Assembly: GCF_029846255.1 (NCBI RefSeq)
Contig: NZ_JARVWQ010000001.1
Location: 434,001-498,000 of the forward strand
Direction: 5' to 3'
DNA length: 64,000 bases
Origin: Amnibacterium sp. CER49
GTDB taxonomy: Bacteria; Actinomycetota; Actinomycetes; Actinomycetales; Microbacteriaceae
Part shown: piece after piece, positions 37,645-47,062 of the stretch
Layout of the letters: each line of letters begins with the position of its first letter
How positions within the stretch are numbered: the first letter of the stretch is position 1
Position numbers and translations under genes: made by a program
Notes under the pieces: model-generated
What the model was told of the DNA's origin: nothing
Seen by the model: the letters and a program-made list of their open reading frames with translations, nothing else
Databases searched by the model: none

Positions 37645-38607
37645 TCAGCCCGCGAGCCGCGGCAGCAGCGCGTCCCGGATCGCGGGCCGGCTGCCGAAGA
37701 CGAGCAGGAACTGCGCCTCCCGCAGCAGCCGCTCGGCGTCGCTGCCAGCGAGCACGCTCGAGGAGCCGCGCAGGACGGTGAGCACCGCGGCGGCGCGCAG
37801 CGCGAGCGCCGAGCAGGCGCCGCGGGCGTCCGGGAGCGCGTCGACGTCCGCCTCGAGCAGCCGGGTGCGGACGAGGGTGACCTCGGCGAGGAGCCGGTCG
37901 TCCTCCGCGAGCCGCGCGGCGCGCTCCGCGACGCCGAGCGCGAGGGCGCCGTTGCCGGCGAGCCCCGCGGCGTCGCGCGCCGTCCACTCATCCAGCGGCA
38001 CGGACGCGACGAGCCGGTCCGCCGCCACGCGCAGCCCGTCGAAGCGCAGCGTGACCGTGCGGCTCGCGCGTGCTGCGACGAGGTCGAGCGGTTCCGCGGC
38101 GAGCGACGCCGAGGCGTCGGCGTCGACGAGGACGAGCCGGACGACGCCGTCCGGGTCGAGGGCCGCGACGAGCACGACGCCCGCGCTCCCCCAGCCGGTC
38201 ACCCATGGGGCGCGGCCGGTGAGCCGCCAGCCGGCGCCGTTCGGCAGGATGCGCAGCGGCGCCGGTGGCCGCAGCGCGGTGATCGCGATCGCGGCCCGGA
38301 GGCGCCCGTCGGTGAGGGGCGCGGCGTAGCGCTCGCGCAGCCCGGCGGGGCCGCGGAGCACGTTCGCGAGCGCGCCCTGGTGCTGCAGCCAGACGAAGGC
38401 GGTGGCGAGGCAGCCGCCCGCGAGCGCCGCGGCGACGTCGATCCGGGTCGCGAGGTCGGGCTCCGCCGCGGCGAGCCCGGTGAGCCCGGCACCGTCGAGC
38501 GCCGCGAGGTGCGCGGCGGGCACCCGATCGGCGCGGTCGACCGCGGCGGCATCCGGGAGGAGCACCTCGTCGGCCACGCGCCGCGCCCGCTCCCCCGCAC
38601 CCGTCAC
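37645..38607 (-). CDS. Acyl-CoA dehydrogenase-family protein, short
   Basis: Protein of 320 aa with acyl-CoA dehydrogenase-like segments: ADEVLLPDAAAVDRADRVPA, LAGGCLATAFVWLQHQGALA, GAGWRLTGRAPWVTGWGSAG (about 127-146) and ALALGVAERAARLAE. The family is usually 380 aa or more; here the C-terminal helical domain is shortened and the usual catalytic glutamate is not evident. It may be a hydroxylase-type (HpaB/DszC-like) or non-catalytic relative. It lies 51 bases upstream of smc on the same strand. The start at 38607 is a GTG. Confidence 0.72.
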   Translation of the reverse strand: MTGAGERARRVADEVLLPDAAAVDRADRVPAAHLAALDGAGLTGLAAAEPDLATRIDVAAALAGGCLATAFVWLQHQGALANVLRGPAGLRERYAAPLTDGRLRAAIAITALRPPAPLRILPNGAGWRLTGRAPWVTGWGSAGVVLVAALDPDGVVRLVLVDADASASLAAEPLDLVAARASRTVTLRFDGLRVAADRLVASVPLDEWTARDAAGLAGNGALALGVAERAARLAEDDRLLAEVTLVRTRLLEADVDALPDARGACSALALRAAAVLTVLRGSSSVLAGSDAERLLREAQFLLVFGSRPAIRDALLPRLAG

Positions 38608-38714
38608 CCCTCCATGCTTCCACCCGGCGGAGGTACGGAGATCGCCAAGGGCCGGGAGCCCGCGGGCTGGCAGACTGCGGCCATGCGCCCCCGTTCCCCG
38701 TCGACCTGCTGACC

Positions 38715-39581
38715 GTGGCCGACCGTCTCATCGCGGCGCCGTCGGGGCGGCGCCTCGGACTCTCGACCGCCGGCGACCCCCAGGCCGACCGCCTCGTGCT
38801 GCTCTGCCACCCCACCCCGGGCTCGGCCTCCTTCGACCCGAACCCCGGCGTGACCGAGCGCTGGGGCGTGCACGTCGTCTCGCTCGACCGCCCCGGCTAC
38901 GGCTCCTCGGAGCCGCTGCCCGCCGACACGCTGCCGTCGCTGAAGGACCGCGTCGAGGACGTCGCCGGCTACCTGCGGCAAGCCACCCGATCCGCCGAGA
39001 CGCACACGGACGACCGCGACTTCGTCCGTCTGGGCGTCGTCGGCTGGGGCACCGGCGCCGCGGTCGCGCTCGCCTTCGCGGCGACCTACGGCGACCGGGT
39101 CGACCGGCTCGCGCTCGTCGGCGCACCGGCGAAGCGCGGCCTGCGCAAGCTCGCCCGTCGGGCGCTCATCGCACCGCGCTCGCCCGCGGCGCTGCACGTG
39201 ACCGACGACGACCCCGACCTCGCCCTGCCCGGGCTCCGTGGCCGCCTGCAGCGGATGGTCGACGACGCGTTCCTGCAGGGCAAGGTCGGCATCGACACCG
39301 ACCGCGTGCTGATGTCCGACGACTTCTGGGTGAAGCGCATGGGCAGCGTCGAGGCCGAGACCGTCGTCCTCGTGGGCGACCGCGATCCCGTGGCCGACGA
39401 GGACGACGCGGCCTGGTACGCGAAGCGGCTGCCGCACGCCACGGTCGAGGTGGCCGTGGGCAGCGGTCCGCTCGCGATCGCGACGCAGTGGGAGCGGATC
39501 CTCGCGCACGTCGCGCCGAACCACGGCTCGCTGCCCGCGGAGGTCCGCGACCACGGCGCGCCGAGGCTGCCGCAGCAGTAG
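38715..39581 (+). CDS. Alpha/beta hydrolase
   Basis: Hydrolase-fold protein of 288 aa. It has LVLLCHPTPGSASFDPNPGV (oxyanion region, about 28-47), HVVSLDRPGYGSSEPLPADT, VVGWGTGAAVALAFAATYGD (about 112-131) and VVLVGDRDPVADEDDAAWYA (acid residue). The nucleophile elbow reads G-W-G-T-G, so Ser is replaced by Gly-Thr at that place and normal hydrolase chemistry is questionable. HATVEVAVGSGPLAI follows. The GTG start at 38715 is the most likely. A 13 bp hairpin closes it. Confidence 0.76.
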   Translation: MADRLIAAPSGRRLGLSTAGDPQADRLVLLCHPTPGSASFDPNPGVTERWGVHVVSLDRPGYGSSEPLPADTLPSLKDRVEDVAGYLRQATRSAETHTDDRDFVRLGVVGWGTGAAVALAFAATYGDRVDRLALVGAPAKRGLRKLARRALIAPRSPAALHVTDDDPDLALPGLRGRLQRMVDDAFLQGKVGIDTDRVLMSDDFWVKRMGSVEAETVVLVGDRDPVADEDDAAWYAKRLPHATVEVAVGSGPLAIATQWERILAHVAPNHGSLPAEVRDHGAPRLPQQ

Positions 39582-39609
39582 GGCCGGGACGGCGGCGCCG
39601 TCCCGGCCC
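39581..39609. terminator. Bidirectional hairpin, 13 bp stem
   Basis: GGGCCGGGACGGC (39581-39593) pairs with GCCGTCCCGGCCC (39597-39609) around GGC. It lies between convergent genes, 13 bases from the second stop. Confidence 0.8.
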
Positions 39610-39621
39610 CGGCGGACGCGC

Positions 39622-41460
39622 CTAGTCGCGCTGCCCGGCGCCGCTGCCGAGGTGCAGCGCGCCCTTCACGCGGTCGATGCCCTCGTGCGCCATCGCGACG
39701 CCCGAGTCGACGATCGAGTCCTTCTCGTACGGGTCGCCCTTCAGCAGCGCCTTGATCGTGTTGTCGCGGTACTCCTTCGTGATCTTCGCGGGCAGCGGCG
39801 GCGCGTTCCGCGTCACGTACGCGTCGATCAGGGTGACCCCCTGGTGGGCGAACGCCTCGTCCCAGGCGCTGCCGGCCTCGTCGTCGCTGCGCACCCGGAT
39901 GCCCTTGAACCCGAGCAGCTCGGCCCAGCCGGCGTAGTCGACGCTCTCGACGTCCTGCGATCCGGGCCACACCGGGTTGCCGTCCTCGGTGCGCATCTCC
40001 CACGACACCTGGGCGAGGTCGTCGTTGTGCATCACCGCGATGATGAACTGCTTGTTCGTCCACCGCGACAGGTACTTCTTCACGGTGATGAGCTCGTTCA
40101 TGCCGAGCATCTGGAACGCGCCGTCGCCGATCGTGCAGATCACGGGGCGGTCGGGGTAGGCGAACTTCGCCGCCACGGCATACGGCATCGCGGCGAGCAT
40201 CGTGGCGAGCCGGCCGGAGAGGTCGCCCATCATGCCGCGGCGCAGCCGGATGTGGTGGCCGTACCAGTCGGCGGTGGTGCCGGCGTCGCAGGTGACGATC
40301 GCATCGTGCGGCAGCCGCTCGTTCAGCTCGAGGAACACGCGTCGCGGGTTGCCGCCGTCGGGGAACGACTGCACCGCCTGGTCGTGCATCTCGCGCTCCC
40401 AGCCGACGAAGGCCTCGGCGATGCCCTCCTGCCACGACCGGTCGGTCTTGCGGGCGAGGTGCGGGATCAGCGCCTCGAGGGTCGCCTTCGCGTCACCCCA
40501 GAGGTTCACCTCGGTCGGGTAGCGCAGGCCGAGCTGCTCCGGCTTCAGGCCGATCTGCACGGCGCGCGCCTGGCCCGTCTTCGGCAGGAACTCGCCGTAG
40601 GGGTAGTTCGTGCCGATCATCAGCAGGGTGTCGCAGTCGCGCATCTGGTGCAGGCTCGGCAGGCTGCCGAGCAGCCCGACCTGCTGGGTGTGGTGCGGCA
40701 CGTCGGAGGGGACGACGTCCTTGCCGCGCAGCGCCGTGACGATGCCGGCGCCGAGCAGGTCGGCCACCTCGAGCACCTCGTCCGTCGCCCCGCGGGCGCC
40801 GGCGCCGACGAGCAGCGTCACCTTCGCCCCGGCGTTCAGGATCTCGGCCGCCTTCGCGATCTCGCTCGCGGCCGGCGCGATGCGGGTGGAGACCGGCACG
40901 GCGCTCGACCGCGACATCCAGTGCGCCGCCGTCGGGGGCTCGAACGCCATCGCCTGCACGTCGTGCGGCAGCACGATCACGGCCGGCTCGAGCCGGGCCC
41001 TCGCCGTGCGGAAGGCGGTGTCGATCACGGCCTGCGCCTGCTCGGGCGACACGATCGTCTGGACGTAGCAGGCGACGTCGGCGAAGAGCCGCTCGAGGTT
41101 GTTCTCCTGCTGCGTGAAGGTGCCGAGCGAGGCGAGCCCCTGCTGCCCGACGATCGCGACGACCGGCACGTTGTCGCTCTTCGCGTCGTAGAGCCCGTTG
41201 ACCAGATGGAAGGCGCCGGGGCTCGACGTCGCGATGCAGACGCCGACCTCGCCGGTGAACTTCGCGTGCGCCGTCGCCATGAGGGAGCAGATCTCCTCGT
41301 GCGTCGGCCGGACGTAGTCGAGGCCGACGCCGTCCCGGTCGGCCTTGCCGAGCATCCCGTCGAGCTCGCCGATGCCGTCGCCCGGGAAGGCGAACACGCG
41401 GCTGACGCCCCACTCCTTGATGCGCTGGATCACGAACTCGCTGACGTTGATCTTGGCCAT
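39622..41460 (-). CDS. ThDP-dependent enzyme of the pyruvate oxidase / acetolactate synthase type
   Basis: Large thiamine-diphosphate enzyme of 612 aa, PoxB-like in layout. The catalytic glutamate is in DYVRPTHEEICSLMATAHAK (about 50-69), the middle domain has LLVGAGARGATDEVLEVADL, and the ThDP site GDGAFQMLGMNELITVKKYL ends with VMHNDD (G-D-G...N, about 434-466). The acceptor substrate is unknown: pyruvate oxidase/decarboxylase or sulfoacetaldehyde-type activities are possible. AGGAGAGGGAG precedes ATG 41460. It is divergent from a sugar-acid dehydrogenase-like operon; their shared gap has two palindromes. Confidence 0.87.
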   Translation of the reverse strand: MAKINVSEFVIQRIKEWGVSRVFAFPGDGIGELDGMLGKADRDGVGLDYVRPTHEEICSLMATAHAKFTGEVGVCIATSSPGAFHLVNGLYDAKSDNVPVVAIVGQQGLASLGTFTQQENNLERLFADVACYVQTIVSPEQAQAVIDTAFRTARARLEPAVIVLPHDVQAMAFEPPTAAHWMSRSSAVPVSTRIAPAASEIAKAAEILNAGAKVTLLVGAGARGATDEVLEVADLLGAGIVTALRGKDVVPSDVPHHTQQVGLLGSLPSLHQMRDCDTLLMIGTNYPYGEFLPKTGQARAVQIGLKPEQLGLRYPTEVNLWGDAKATLEALIPHLARKTDRSWQEGIAEAFVGWEREMHDQAVQSFPDGGNPRRVFLELNERLPHDAIVTCDAGTTADWYGHHIRLRRGMMGDLSGRLATMLAAMPYAVAAKFAYPDRPVICTIGDGAFQMLGMNELITVKKYLSRWTNKQFIIAVMHNDDLAQVSWEMRTEDGNPVWPGSQDVESVDYAGWAELLGFKGIRVRSDDEAGSAWDEAFAHQGVTLIDAYVTRNAPPLPAKITKEYRDNTIKALLKGDPYEKDSIVDSGVAMAHEGIDRVKGALHLGSGAGQRD

Positions 41461-41505
41461 CCCGGGTCTCCCTCTCCTCGTGCTGCGGTCTCCCGAATGC
41501 TGCAA

Positions 41506-41520
41506 CCGCTTCTTCAGCGG
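41506..41520. promoter_or_regulatory. Inverted repeat CCGCT-TCTTC-AGCGG, candidate operator
   Basis: A 5-base inverted repeat with a 5-base spacer in the divergent promoter region between the ThDP enzyme and membrane-protein genes. Size and symmetry suit a LacI- or GntR-like operator; no such regulator gene is in the vicinity. Confidence 0.35.
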
Positions 41521-41527
41521 ATGTCGA

Positions 41528-41556
41528 GACTCAAGTGATGCACTTCTGCATGAGTC
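41528..41556. promoter_or_regulatory. Inverted repeat GACTCA...TGAGTC with inner ATGCA/TGCAT
   Basis: GACTCA (41528-41533) and TGAGTC (41551-41556) enclose ATGCA and TGCAT arms. It lies 27 bases before ATG 41583 and so overlaps the likely leader or promoter. It could be an operator or a hairpin in the mRNA leader. Confidence 0.4.
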
Positions 41557-41582
41557 CTTGCTCGACGTGGAGGGAGACGGGG

Positions 41583-42047
41583 ATGGGAAGACGGCAGGCC
41601 GCCGTGGTGGAGGCGCCGCTCGTGGGCATCGACCGCCTGCTCAAGAACGTCGAGACGGGGCGCTTCGAGCGCAGCCTCTCGGCGCTCACCGCAGCGGGCG
41701 CGCTCGTCATGGCGGCGGAGATCTACTTCGAGCACGACAAGGCGAGCTTCGGCAACCGGTTGATGTGGCTGCCCGTGGTCCTCGGGCCGGTCGGGGCGGT
41801 CGCGGGCGTGGCCGGGGTCGTGAGCAAGCGGATGGCGAAGACCGCGCTCCCGATCACCTCGGCCGCGATCGTCGCGAACGGCCTGCAGGGGGTGTACCTG
41901 CACGCCCGCGGGGTCGCGCAGAAGCCCGGCGGCTGGCGCAACTTCACCTACAACGTCGAGATGGGGCCGCCGATCCTCGCGCCGCTGCTCGTCACCGTCG
42001 TCGGCGGCATGGGCCTGCTCGCGGCCGTGCTGCGGCGCGAGCGATGA
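41583..42047 (+). CDS. Small four-helix membrane protein
   Basis: Integral membrane protein of 154 aa. About 40 N-terminal residues are soluble, then four likely helices: LTAAGALVMAAEIYFE, WLPVVLGPVGAVAGVAGVVS, LPITSAAIVANGLQGVYL and PILAPLLVTVVGGMGLLAAV. I do not recognise a domain. ATG 41583 follows GGAGGGAGA. The stop overlaps the next start (ATGA), so it is the first gene of a four-gene operon with a gluconate-2-dehydrogenase-like subunit; it may anchor that complex to the membrane (inference). Confidence 0.78.
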   Translation: MGRRQAAVVEAPLVGIDRLLKNVETGRFERSLSALTAAGALVMAAEIYFEHDKASFGNRLMWLPVVLGPVGAVAGVAGVVSKRMAKTALPITSAAIVANGLQGVYLHARGVAQKPGGWRNFTYNVEMGPPILAPLLVTVVGGMGLLAAVLRRER

Positions 42048-42676
42048 GCGGTGGCCAGGCGCCGGAGGACCGCTTCCCGACCTTCCGGGTGCTCGCGCAG
42101 GCTCCCGCCTGGGACGCCGCGACGCGCGAGCTCGTGCTGTCGCGGGTCCGGCCACCGCATCCCCCCGTCTACCTGAACGGGCACGAGTTCGCCACCGCGA
42201 CCGCGCTCGTGGGGCAGCTCCTCGACCTCGACGACGAGCTGGCCGCGCACCTCGCGGCCTCGATCGACCACCGGCTCACGGAGGACGAGACCGACGGCTG
42301 GCACTACGACGACATGCCCGTCGACCACGACGTGTGGCGCCAGGTGCTCGCGGGGCTCGACGACGACGCGCGGCAGCGCAACGGCACCACCTTCGTGGAG
42401 CTGCCGGCGGCCGAGCAGCACGCGCTGCTGCACGCGCTCCACACCTCGCAGGACGAGCGGTGGCACGACCTGAACCGCGGCCACACGTGGGACCTCCTCC
42501 TGCGCTACACGTGCACCGCCTACTACGCGCATCCGGCGGCATGGGACGAGATGGGCTGGCCGGGGCCCGCCTACCCGCGCGGCTACAAGAACATCGGCAT
42601 CGACGCCCGCGAGCCCTTCGAGCAGGAGGACCGGGTGCCGTCGGCCGACCCGACGAAGGACCGGGACGACGAATGA
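42044..42676 (+). CDS. Gluconate 2-dehydrogenase subunit 3 family protein
   Basis: Protein of 210 aa with the small-subunit fold: FRVLAQAPAWDAATRELVLS, AELDD-like region VGQLLDLDDELAAHLAASID, DDDARQRNGTTFVELPAAEQ (about 102-121), LLRYTCTAYYAHPAAWDEMG (about 152-171) and GPAYPRGYKNIGID. In the family this subunit partners a GMC flavoprotein that oxidises sugars or sugar acids. No twin-arginine signal is seen, unlike many homologs. It overlaps both neighbours by four bases. Confidence 0.88.
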   Translation: MSGGQAPEDRFPTFRVLAQAPAWDAATRELVLSRVRPPHPPVYLNGHEFATATALVGQLLDLDDELAAHLAASIDHRLTEDETDGWHYDDMPVDHDVWRQVLAGLDDDARQRNGTTFVELPAAEQHALLHALHTSQDERWHDLNRGHTWDLLLRYTCTAYYAHPAAWDEMGWPGPAYPRGYKNIGIDAREPFEQEDRVPSADPTKDRDDE

Positions 42677-44343
42677 GGTACCGAGACGTCCGGAAGCGGA
42701 ACGAGTCGGCGTGGCTGCTGCCCGCCGACCACCGCCGCACGAACCAGGCGCTCCGCGAGGGCATGCGCACCTTCGGGGACGACGACGAGGTCGACCTCGT
42801 CGTCGTCGGCTGCGGCGCGGGCGGCAGCACGCTCATGCAGCGGCTCGCCCGGCACGGGTGGCGCATCGTCGGCATCGACGCCGGCCCGTTCTGGGACCCG
42901 GAGGCCGACTGGGTGAGCGACGAGGCGGGCTCGCACAAGCTCTACTGGACCGAGCCGCGCACGATCGGCGGCGGCGACCCCGTGCCGCTCGGCTCGAACA
43001 ACTCCGGCCGCGGCGTGGGCGGCTCGATGATCCACTACGCCGGCTACGCCCCGCGCTTCCACCCGAGCGACTTCAAGGAGCTCACGAACGAGGGCGTCGG
43101 CGCCGACTGGCCGATCGACTACGCCGACCTCCAGCCGTACTACGAGGCCATCGAGGAGGAGCTGCCGGTCGCCGGGCAGCCCTGGCCGTGGGGCGTGCCG
43201 CACCGCTACCCGCAGTCGCCGCACCCCGTCGGGGGCAACGGCGAGGTGTTCCAGCGCGGCGCGCTGGCGGCGGGCATCGAGGCACGCGTCGGCCCGGTCG
43301 CGATCTCGAACGGCCGCTTCGGGCACCGCTCGCACTGCATCTACCGCGGCTTCTGCCTGCAGGGCTGCAAGGTGAACGCCAAGGCCTCGCCGCTCATCAC
43401 GCACCTGCCCGACGCGATCGAGCACGGCGTCGAGATCCGCCCCGACACGATGGTGAGCCGCATCGGCTTCGACGAGCGCACCGGGCTCGCCACGGGCGTC
43501 CACTACCTCCGGAACGGGAGGGAGCACTTCCAGAAGGCGCGGATGGTCGCGGTCGCCGGCTACTCGATCGAGACGCCGCGGCTGCTGCTCAACTCGGCGA
43601 ACGACCGGTTCCCGAACGGGATGCTGAACGACTTCGACCTCGTGGGCCGCTACCTCATGGTGCAGGGGGCTCCGCAGACCGCTGCCCGGTTCGACTCCGA
43701 GATCCGCATGTACAAGGCGCCGCCGCCCGAGGTGAGCACCGAGCAGTTCTACGAGACCGACCCGAGCAAGCCGTACAAGCGCGGGTTCTCCATCCAGACC
43801 GTCTCGCCGCTGCCGATCACCTGGGCCGAGCACGTCGCCGCGCAGGGCCACTGGGGGCGGGAGCTGCGCGAGCGGATGAGCGACTACGTGCACTGGGCGT
43901 GCCTCGGCGCGCTCTGCGAGTTCCTGCCCCTCGCGGAGAACCGCATCACGCTGTCGGAGGAGAAGGACCGGCACGGGCTGCCCGTCGCGCACATGTCGTA
44001 CTCGCAGTGCGACAACGACAAGATGCTCGTCGACGCGGCCACGACGGTGATGAGCGAGATCCTCAGCGCCGCCGGCGGCACCGACGTCATCACGATCAAG
44101 CGCTACGCGCACCTCGTCGGGGGCGCCCGCATGGGCGCGACCGAGCGGGACGGCGTCGTCGACCGCGAGTGCCGGGCGTTCGCCGTGCCGAACATCGTGA
44201 TCCCCGACGGCAGCGTCTTCCCGACGCAGGGCAGCGCGAACCCCGCGCTCTCGATCATGGCGAACGCCGCCCGGGTCGCCGATGCGCTCGCGACGCGGCC
44301 GATGCCCTCGGCCACGGAGGTGCCCGCGGGGGCGGCGGCATGA
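42673..44343 (+). CDS. GMC-family oxidoreductase, gluconate dehydrogenase-like large subunit
   Basis: FAD enzyme of 556 aa. FAD site DLVVVGCGAGGSTLMQRLAR (about 41-60), GGGDPVPLGSNNSGRGVGGS (about 99-118), HCIYRGFCLQGCKVNAKASP (about 217-236) with three cysteines, and the C-terminal YAHLVGGARMGATERDGVVD plus GSVFPTQGSANPALSIMANA. This matches the dehydrogenase flavoproteins that oxidise gluconate-like sugar acids to keto acids. It has no signal peptide, so it is probably cytoplasmic or membrane-attached through the upstream protein. Coupled to both neighbours. Confidence 0.92.
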   Translation: MRYRDVRKRNESAWLLPADHRRTNQALREGMRTFGDDDEVDLVVVGCGAGGSTLMQRLARHGWRIVGIDAGPFWDPEADWVSDEAGSHKLYWTEPRTIGGGDPVPLGSNNSGRGVGGSMIHYAGYAPRFHPSDFKELTNEGVGADWPIDYADLQPYYEAIEEELPVAGQPWPWGVPHRYPQSPHPVGGNGEVFQRGALAAGIEARVGPVAISNGRFGHRSHCIYRGFCLQGCKVNAKASPLITHLPDAIEHGVEIRPDTMVSRIGFDERTGLATGVHYLRNGREHFQKARMVAVAGYSIETPRLLLNSANDRFPNGMLNDFDLVGRYLMVQGAPQTAARFDSEIRMYKAPPPEVSTEQFYETDPSKPYKRGFSIQTVSPLPITWAEHVAAQGHWGRELRERMSDYVHWACLGALCEFLPLAENRITLSEEKDRHGLPVAHMSYSQCDNDKMLVDAATTVMSEILSAAGGTDVITIKRYAHLVGGARMGATERDGVVDRECRAFAVPNIVIPDGSVFPTQGSANPALSIMANAARVADALATRPMPSATEVPAGAAA

Positions 44344-45443
44344 GCGCGGGGCCCGCCGTCGAGCGCGTCGAGGTGTCGGTCTACACGATCCCGACGGACG
44401 CGCCCGAGGGCGACGGCACGATCGCCTGGGACTCCTCGACGCTGGTGCTCGTCGAGGCGACCGCCCGCGGCACGACGGGGCTCGGCTGGACCTACGGGCC
44501 ACCCGCCGTCGCGGCGCTGATCGAGGGAAGGCTGGCCGGCATCGCGACGGGCGGCGACGCGACCTCGCCGTCGCGGGCGAACGACCGGATGGTCGAGGCC
44601 ATCCGCAACGATGGGCGCCCGGGTGTCGGCATGGAGGCGGTGTCGGCGGTCGACATCGCGCTCTGGGACCTCAAGGCGCGGCTGCTCGACCTGCCGCTGA
44701 CCCGGCTGCTCGGCGCCGTGCGCGACGACGTGCCGGTCTACGGCAGCGGCGGCTTCACCACCTACGACGAGGCGCGGACCCGCGAGCAGCTCGGGCACTG
44801 GGTGCACGAGCAGCGCATCCCGCGGGTGAAGATCAAGATCGGCGAGTCGTGGGGCACCCGCGTCGAGCGCGACCTCGCCCGCATCCGTCTCGCCCGCGAG
44901 GTGATCGGCGACGACACCGAGCTCTACGTCGACGCGAACGGCGCCTACTCGGCGAAGCAGGCGATCCGCGTCGCCGAGCGGGCCGCTCCGGACCGGCCGG
45001 TGTGGTTCGAGGAGCCCGTCTCGTCGGACGACCTCGACGGCCTGCGCTTCGTGCGCGAGCACGTCGCCCCCGACGTCGCCGCGGGCGAGTACGGCCACGA
45101 CCCGCAGTACTTCCGGCGGATGCTCGCAGCGGGGAGCGTCGACTGCCTCCAGGCCGACGCGTCGCGCTGCGGCGGCGTGACCGGCTGGCTGCGCGCGGCG
45201 GCGGTCGCCGGCTCGTTCGGGCTCGAGATCTCGGGGCACTGCGTGCCGAACGTGCACGTGCCGATCGCCGCGACCGTGCCGAACCTCCGGCACCTCGAGT
45301 GGTTCCACGACCACGTGCGCATCGAGTCGATGCTCTTCGACGGCACGGCCGACCCGACGGGCGGGGCGGCCCGGCCCCCGGACGGCCCGGGCCTCGGGCT
45401 CAGCCTGCGGCGGCCCGACGCCGAGCGCTACCGGGTGCGGTGA
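44340..45443 (+). CDS. Enolase-superfamily enzyme (mandelate racemase / muconate lactonizing group)
   Basis: Sugar-acid dehydratase or racemase-like TIM-barrel enzyme of 367 aa. Catalytic features in order: K-x-K in [13 protein letters not shown] (about 162), metal ligands Asp in [14 protein letters not shown] (about 199), Glu in [11 protein letters not shown] (about 223) and Glu in [11 protein letters not shown] (about 249), Asp in [14 protein letters not shown] (about 273), and His in [14 protein letters not shown] (about 301). The His-Asp pair and K-x-K put it in the mandelate racemase subgroup. The substrate is probably a sugar acid, by operon context. Its 3' end overlaps the convergent mutM by 44 bases. 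Confidence 0.88.
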   Translation: MSAGPAVERVEVSVYTIPTDAPEGDGTIAWDSSTLVLVEATARGTTGLGWTYGPPAVAALIEGRLAGIATGGDATSPSRANDRMVEAIRNDGRPGVGMEAVSAVDIALWDLKARLLDLPLTRLLGAVRDDVPVYGSGGFTTYDEARTREQLGHWVHEQRIPRVKIKIGESWGTRVERDLARIRLAREVIGDDTELYVDANGAYSAKQAIRVAERAAPDRPVWFEEPVSSDDLDGLRFVREHVAPDVAAGEYGHDPQYFRRMLAAGSVDCLQADASRCGGVTGWLRAAAVAGSFGLEISGHCVPNVHVPIAATVPNLRHLEWFHDHVRIESMLFDGTADPTGGAARPPDGPGLGLSLRRPDAERYRVR

Positions 45444-46356
45444 CCGGCGCGGTCTGCAGCACCTGGCAGGCGGGGCAGAAGTGGCTGCCCCGGTTCATGA
45501 ACGCCTCGCGCACCATCACCGTGCCGCAGCGCGCGCACGCCGCACCCTGCCGCCCGTAGGCGTTGAGGCGCTGCGAGAAGTACCCCGAGGCGCCGTTCAC
45601 GTTGACGTACTGCGCGTCGAAGCTCGTGCCGCCGTCGGCGAGGGCCCGCTCGAGCACGGCGCGCAGCTCGGCCAGCAGCTCGCGGACCCGCTGCTCGGGC
45701 AGCTCGGCGGTGGGTGCGTCGTAGTGGAGGCGGGCGGCCCAGAGCGCCTCGTCGGCGTAGATGTTGCCGATGCCCGAGACCAGCCCCTGGTCGAGCAGCG
45801 CCCGCTTCACACCCGTGCGGCGGGCGCGGAGCGCGGCGACGAAGCCGTCGTCGTCGAAGGCGGGGTCGAGCGGGTCACGGGCGATGTGCGCGACCTGCGA
45901 CGGCACCGCGGGAAGGTCGTCGCCGGTGCCGCCGGGCGCGGAATCCGGCGTCGGGACGAGCCGGTCGAGCGCGAGGGACCCGAAGATGCGCTGGTCGACG
46001 AACGCGACCGCGAGGTCGCCGTGCGCCGGGCTCTCGAGCGTGATCCGCACGCGGAGCAGCCGATCGGCAGGCGCGTCGCCGGTGCGGAGCAGCATCTGCC
46101 CGCTCATCCCGAGGTGCGCGAGCAGCGCCTCGCCCGGCTCGCCGCCAGGTGACCCGAGCGGGAACCAGAGGAACTTGCCGCGCCGGACTGCGGCGCGGAT
46201 GCGCCGTCCGGTGAGCCGGCCCTCGAAGTCGGCGGCGTCGCCGTCGTGCCGGCGGAGCGAGCGGGCCTCGAGCACCTCCACGCCGGTCACCTGCGCACCC
46301 GCGACGACGGGCTCGAGGCCCGCGCGGACGACCTCGACCTCGGGCAGCTCAGGCAT
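45400..46356 (-). CDS. mutM: Formamidopyrimidine-DNA glycosylase Fpg/MutM
   Basis: Base-excision repair enzyme for 8-oxoguanine. The 318 aa product begins [15 protein letters not shown] with the catalytic N-terminal proline and Glu, has KFLWFPL (Lys about 58), [15 protein letters not shown] (about 195) and a C-terminal zinc finger [20 protein letters not shown] plus C-x-x-C. About 20 residues follow the finger. ATG 46356 overlaps the rnc stop. The order rpmF-rnc-mutM-smc-ftsY is conserved in actinobacteria, here broken by inserted genes. Confidence 0.97.
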   Translation of the reverse strand: MPELPEVEVVRAGLEPVVAGAQVTGVEVLEARSLRRHDGDAADFEGRLTGRRIRAAVRRGKFLWFPLGSPGGEPGEALLAHLGMSGQMLLRTGDAPADRLLRVRITLESPAHGDLAVAFVDQRIFGSLALDRLVPTPDSAPGGTGDDLPAVPSQVAHIARDPLDPAFDDDGFVAALRARRTGVKRALLDQGLVSGIGNIYADEALWAARLHYDAPTAELPEQRVRELLAELRAVLERALADGGTSFDAQYVNVNGASGYFSQRLNAYGRQGAACARCGTVMVREAFMNRGSHFCPACQVLQTAPVTAPGSARRRAAAG

Positions 46357-47062
46357 CCGGGTGCCCGGCGAGACCGGTGAACGCGGCGAGCGCCGCGGCG
46401 CCCTCGGCCTGCTTCTTGCTCGTGCCGGTGCCGGTCGCCGTGGTGAGCGCACCGACGGTGACGACGGCCTCGAAGACGCGGGCGTGCTCCGGGCCGGACG
46501 CGGTGACGGCGTAGACGGGCGCCGGGGCACCGCGCTGCGCGGCGACCTCCTGCAGCGCGGTCTTCGGGTCCGTGGCGGCGCCGAAGCGGCCGGGCTCGTC
46601 GAGCAGCGGCGCGACGAGCCGGAGCACGAACGCCTCGGCGGCCTCGCTGCCGACGGAGAGGAAGGCGGCGCCGATCAGCGCCTCCATCGTGTCGGCGAGC
46701 AGCGACGCCTTCGCGCGGCCCCCGGTGCGCTCCTCGCCGCGCCCGAGCCGCAGGTGCTCGCCGAGCCCCAGCGTGCGCGCGATGGCGGCGAGGGCGACGG
46801 TCGAGACGAGCGCGCTGCGGCGCTTCGCCAGCCGTCCCTCGGGCTCGTCCGGGAACCGCTCGTAGAGCATCGCCGTGACGGCGCGGCCGAGCACGCTGTC
46901 GCCGAGGAACTCGAGCCGCTCGTTGTCGGGCACGCCGTGCTCGTACGCGAACGACCGGTGGGTCAGCGCGATCTCGAGGAGCGCGGGGTCGATCTCGACG
47001 CCGAGCGCGGCACGGAGCCGCTCGGCGTCGGTCTGCGCGGGCGCGGGTGCGCCCGCGGCGTC
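46349..47062 (-). CDS. rnc: Ribonuclease III (start unresolved)
   Basis: Double-strand RNA endonuclease for rRNA processing. The protein has the RNase III domain, [20 protein letters not shown], catalytic [17 protein letters not shown] and [17 protein letters not shown], then a dsRNA-binding domain ending [15 protein letters not shown]. About 238 residues follow the rpmF stop. In this frame I find no ATG, GTG or TTG between the HRS motif and an ATG at 47329 far inside the DUF177 gene. The right end given is simply the first codon after the rpmF stop. A non-standard start, a sequence error or a natural lesion are all possible. The stop overlaps mutM. Confidence 0.9.
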   Translation of the reverse strand, partial: DAAGAPAPAQTDAERLRAALGVEIDPALLEIALTHRSFAYEHGVPDNERLEFLGDSVLGRAVTAMLYERFPDEPEGRLAKRRSALVSTVALAAIARTLGLGEHLRLGRGEERTGGRAKASLLADTMEALIGAAFLSVGSEAAEAFVLRLVAPLLDEPGRFGAATDPKTALQEVAAQRGAPAPVYAVTASGPEHARVFEAVVTVGALTTATGTGTSKKQAEGAAALAAFTGLAGHPDA

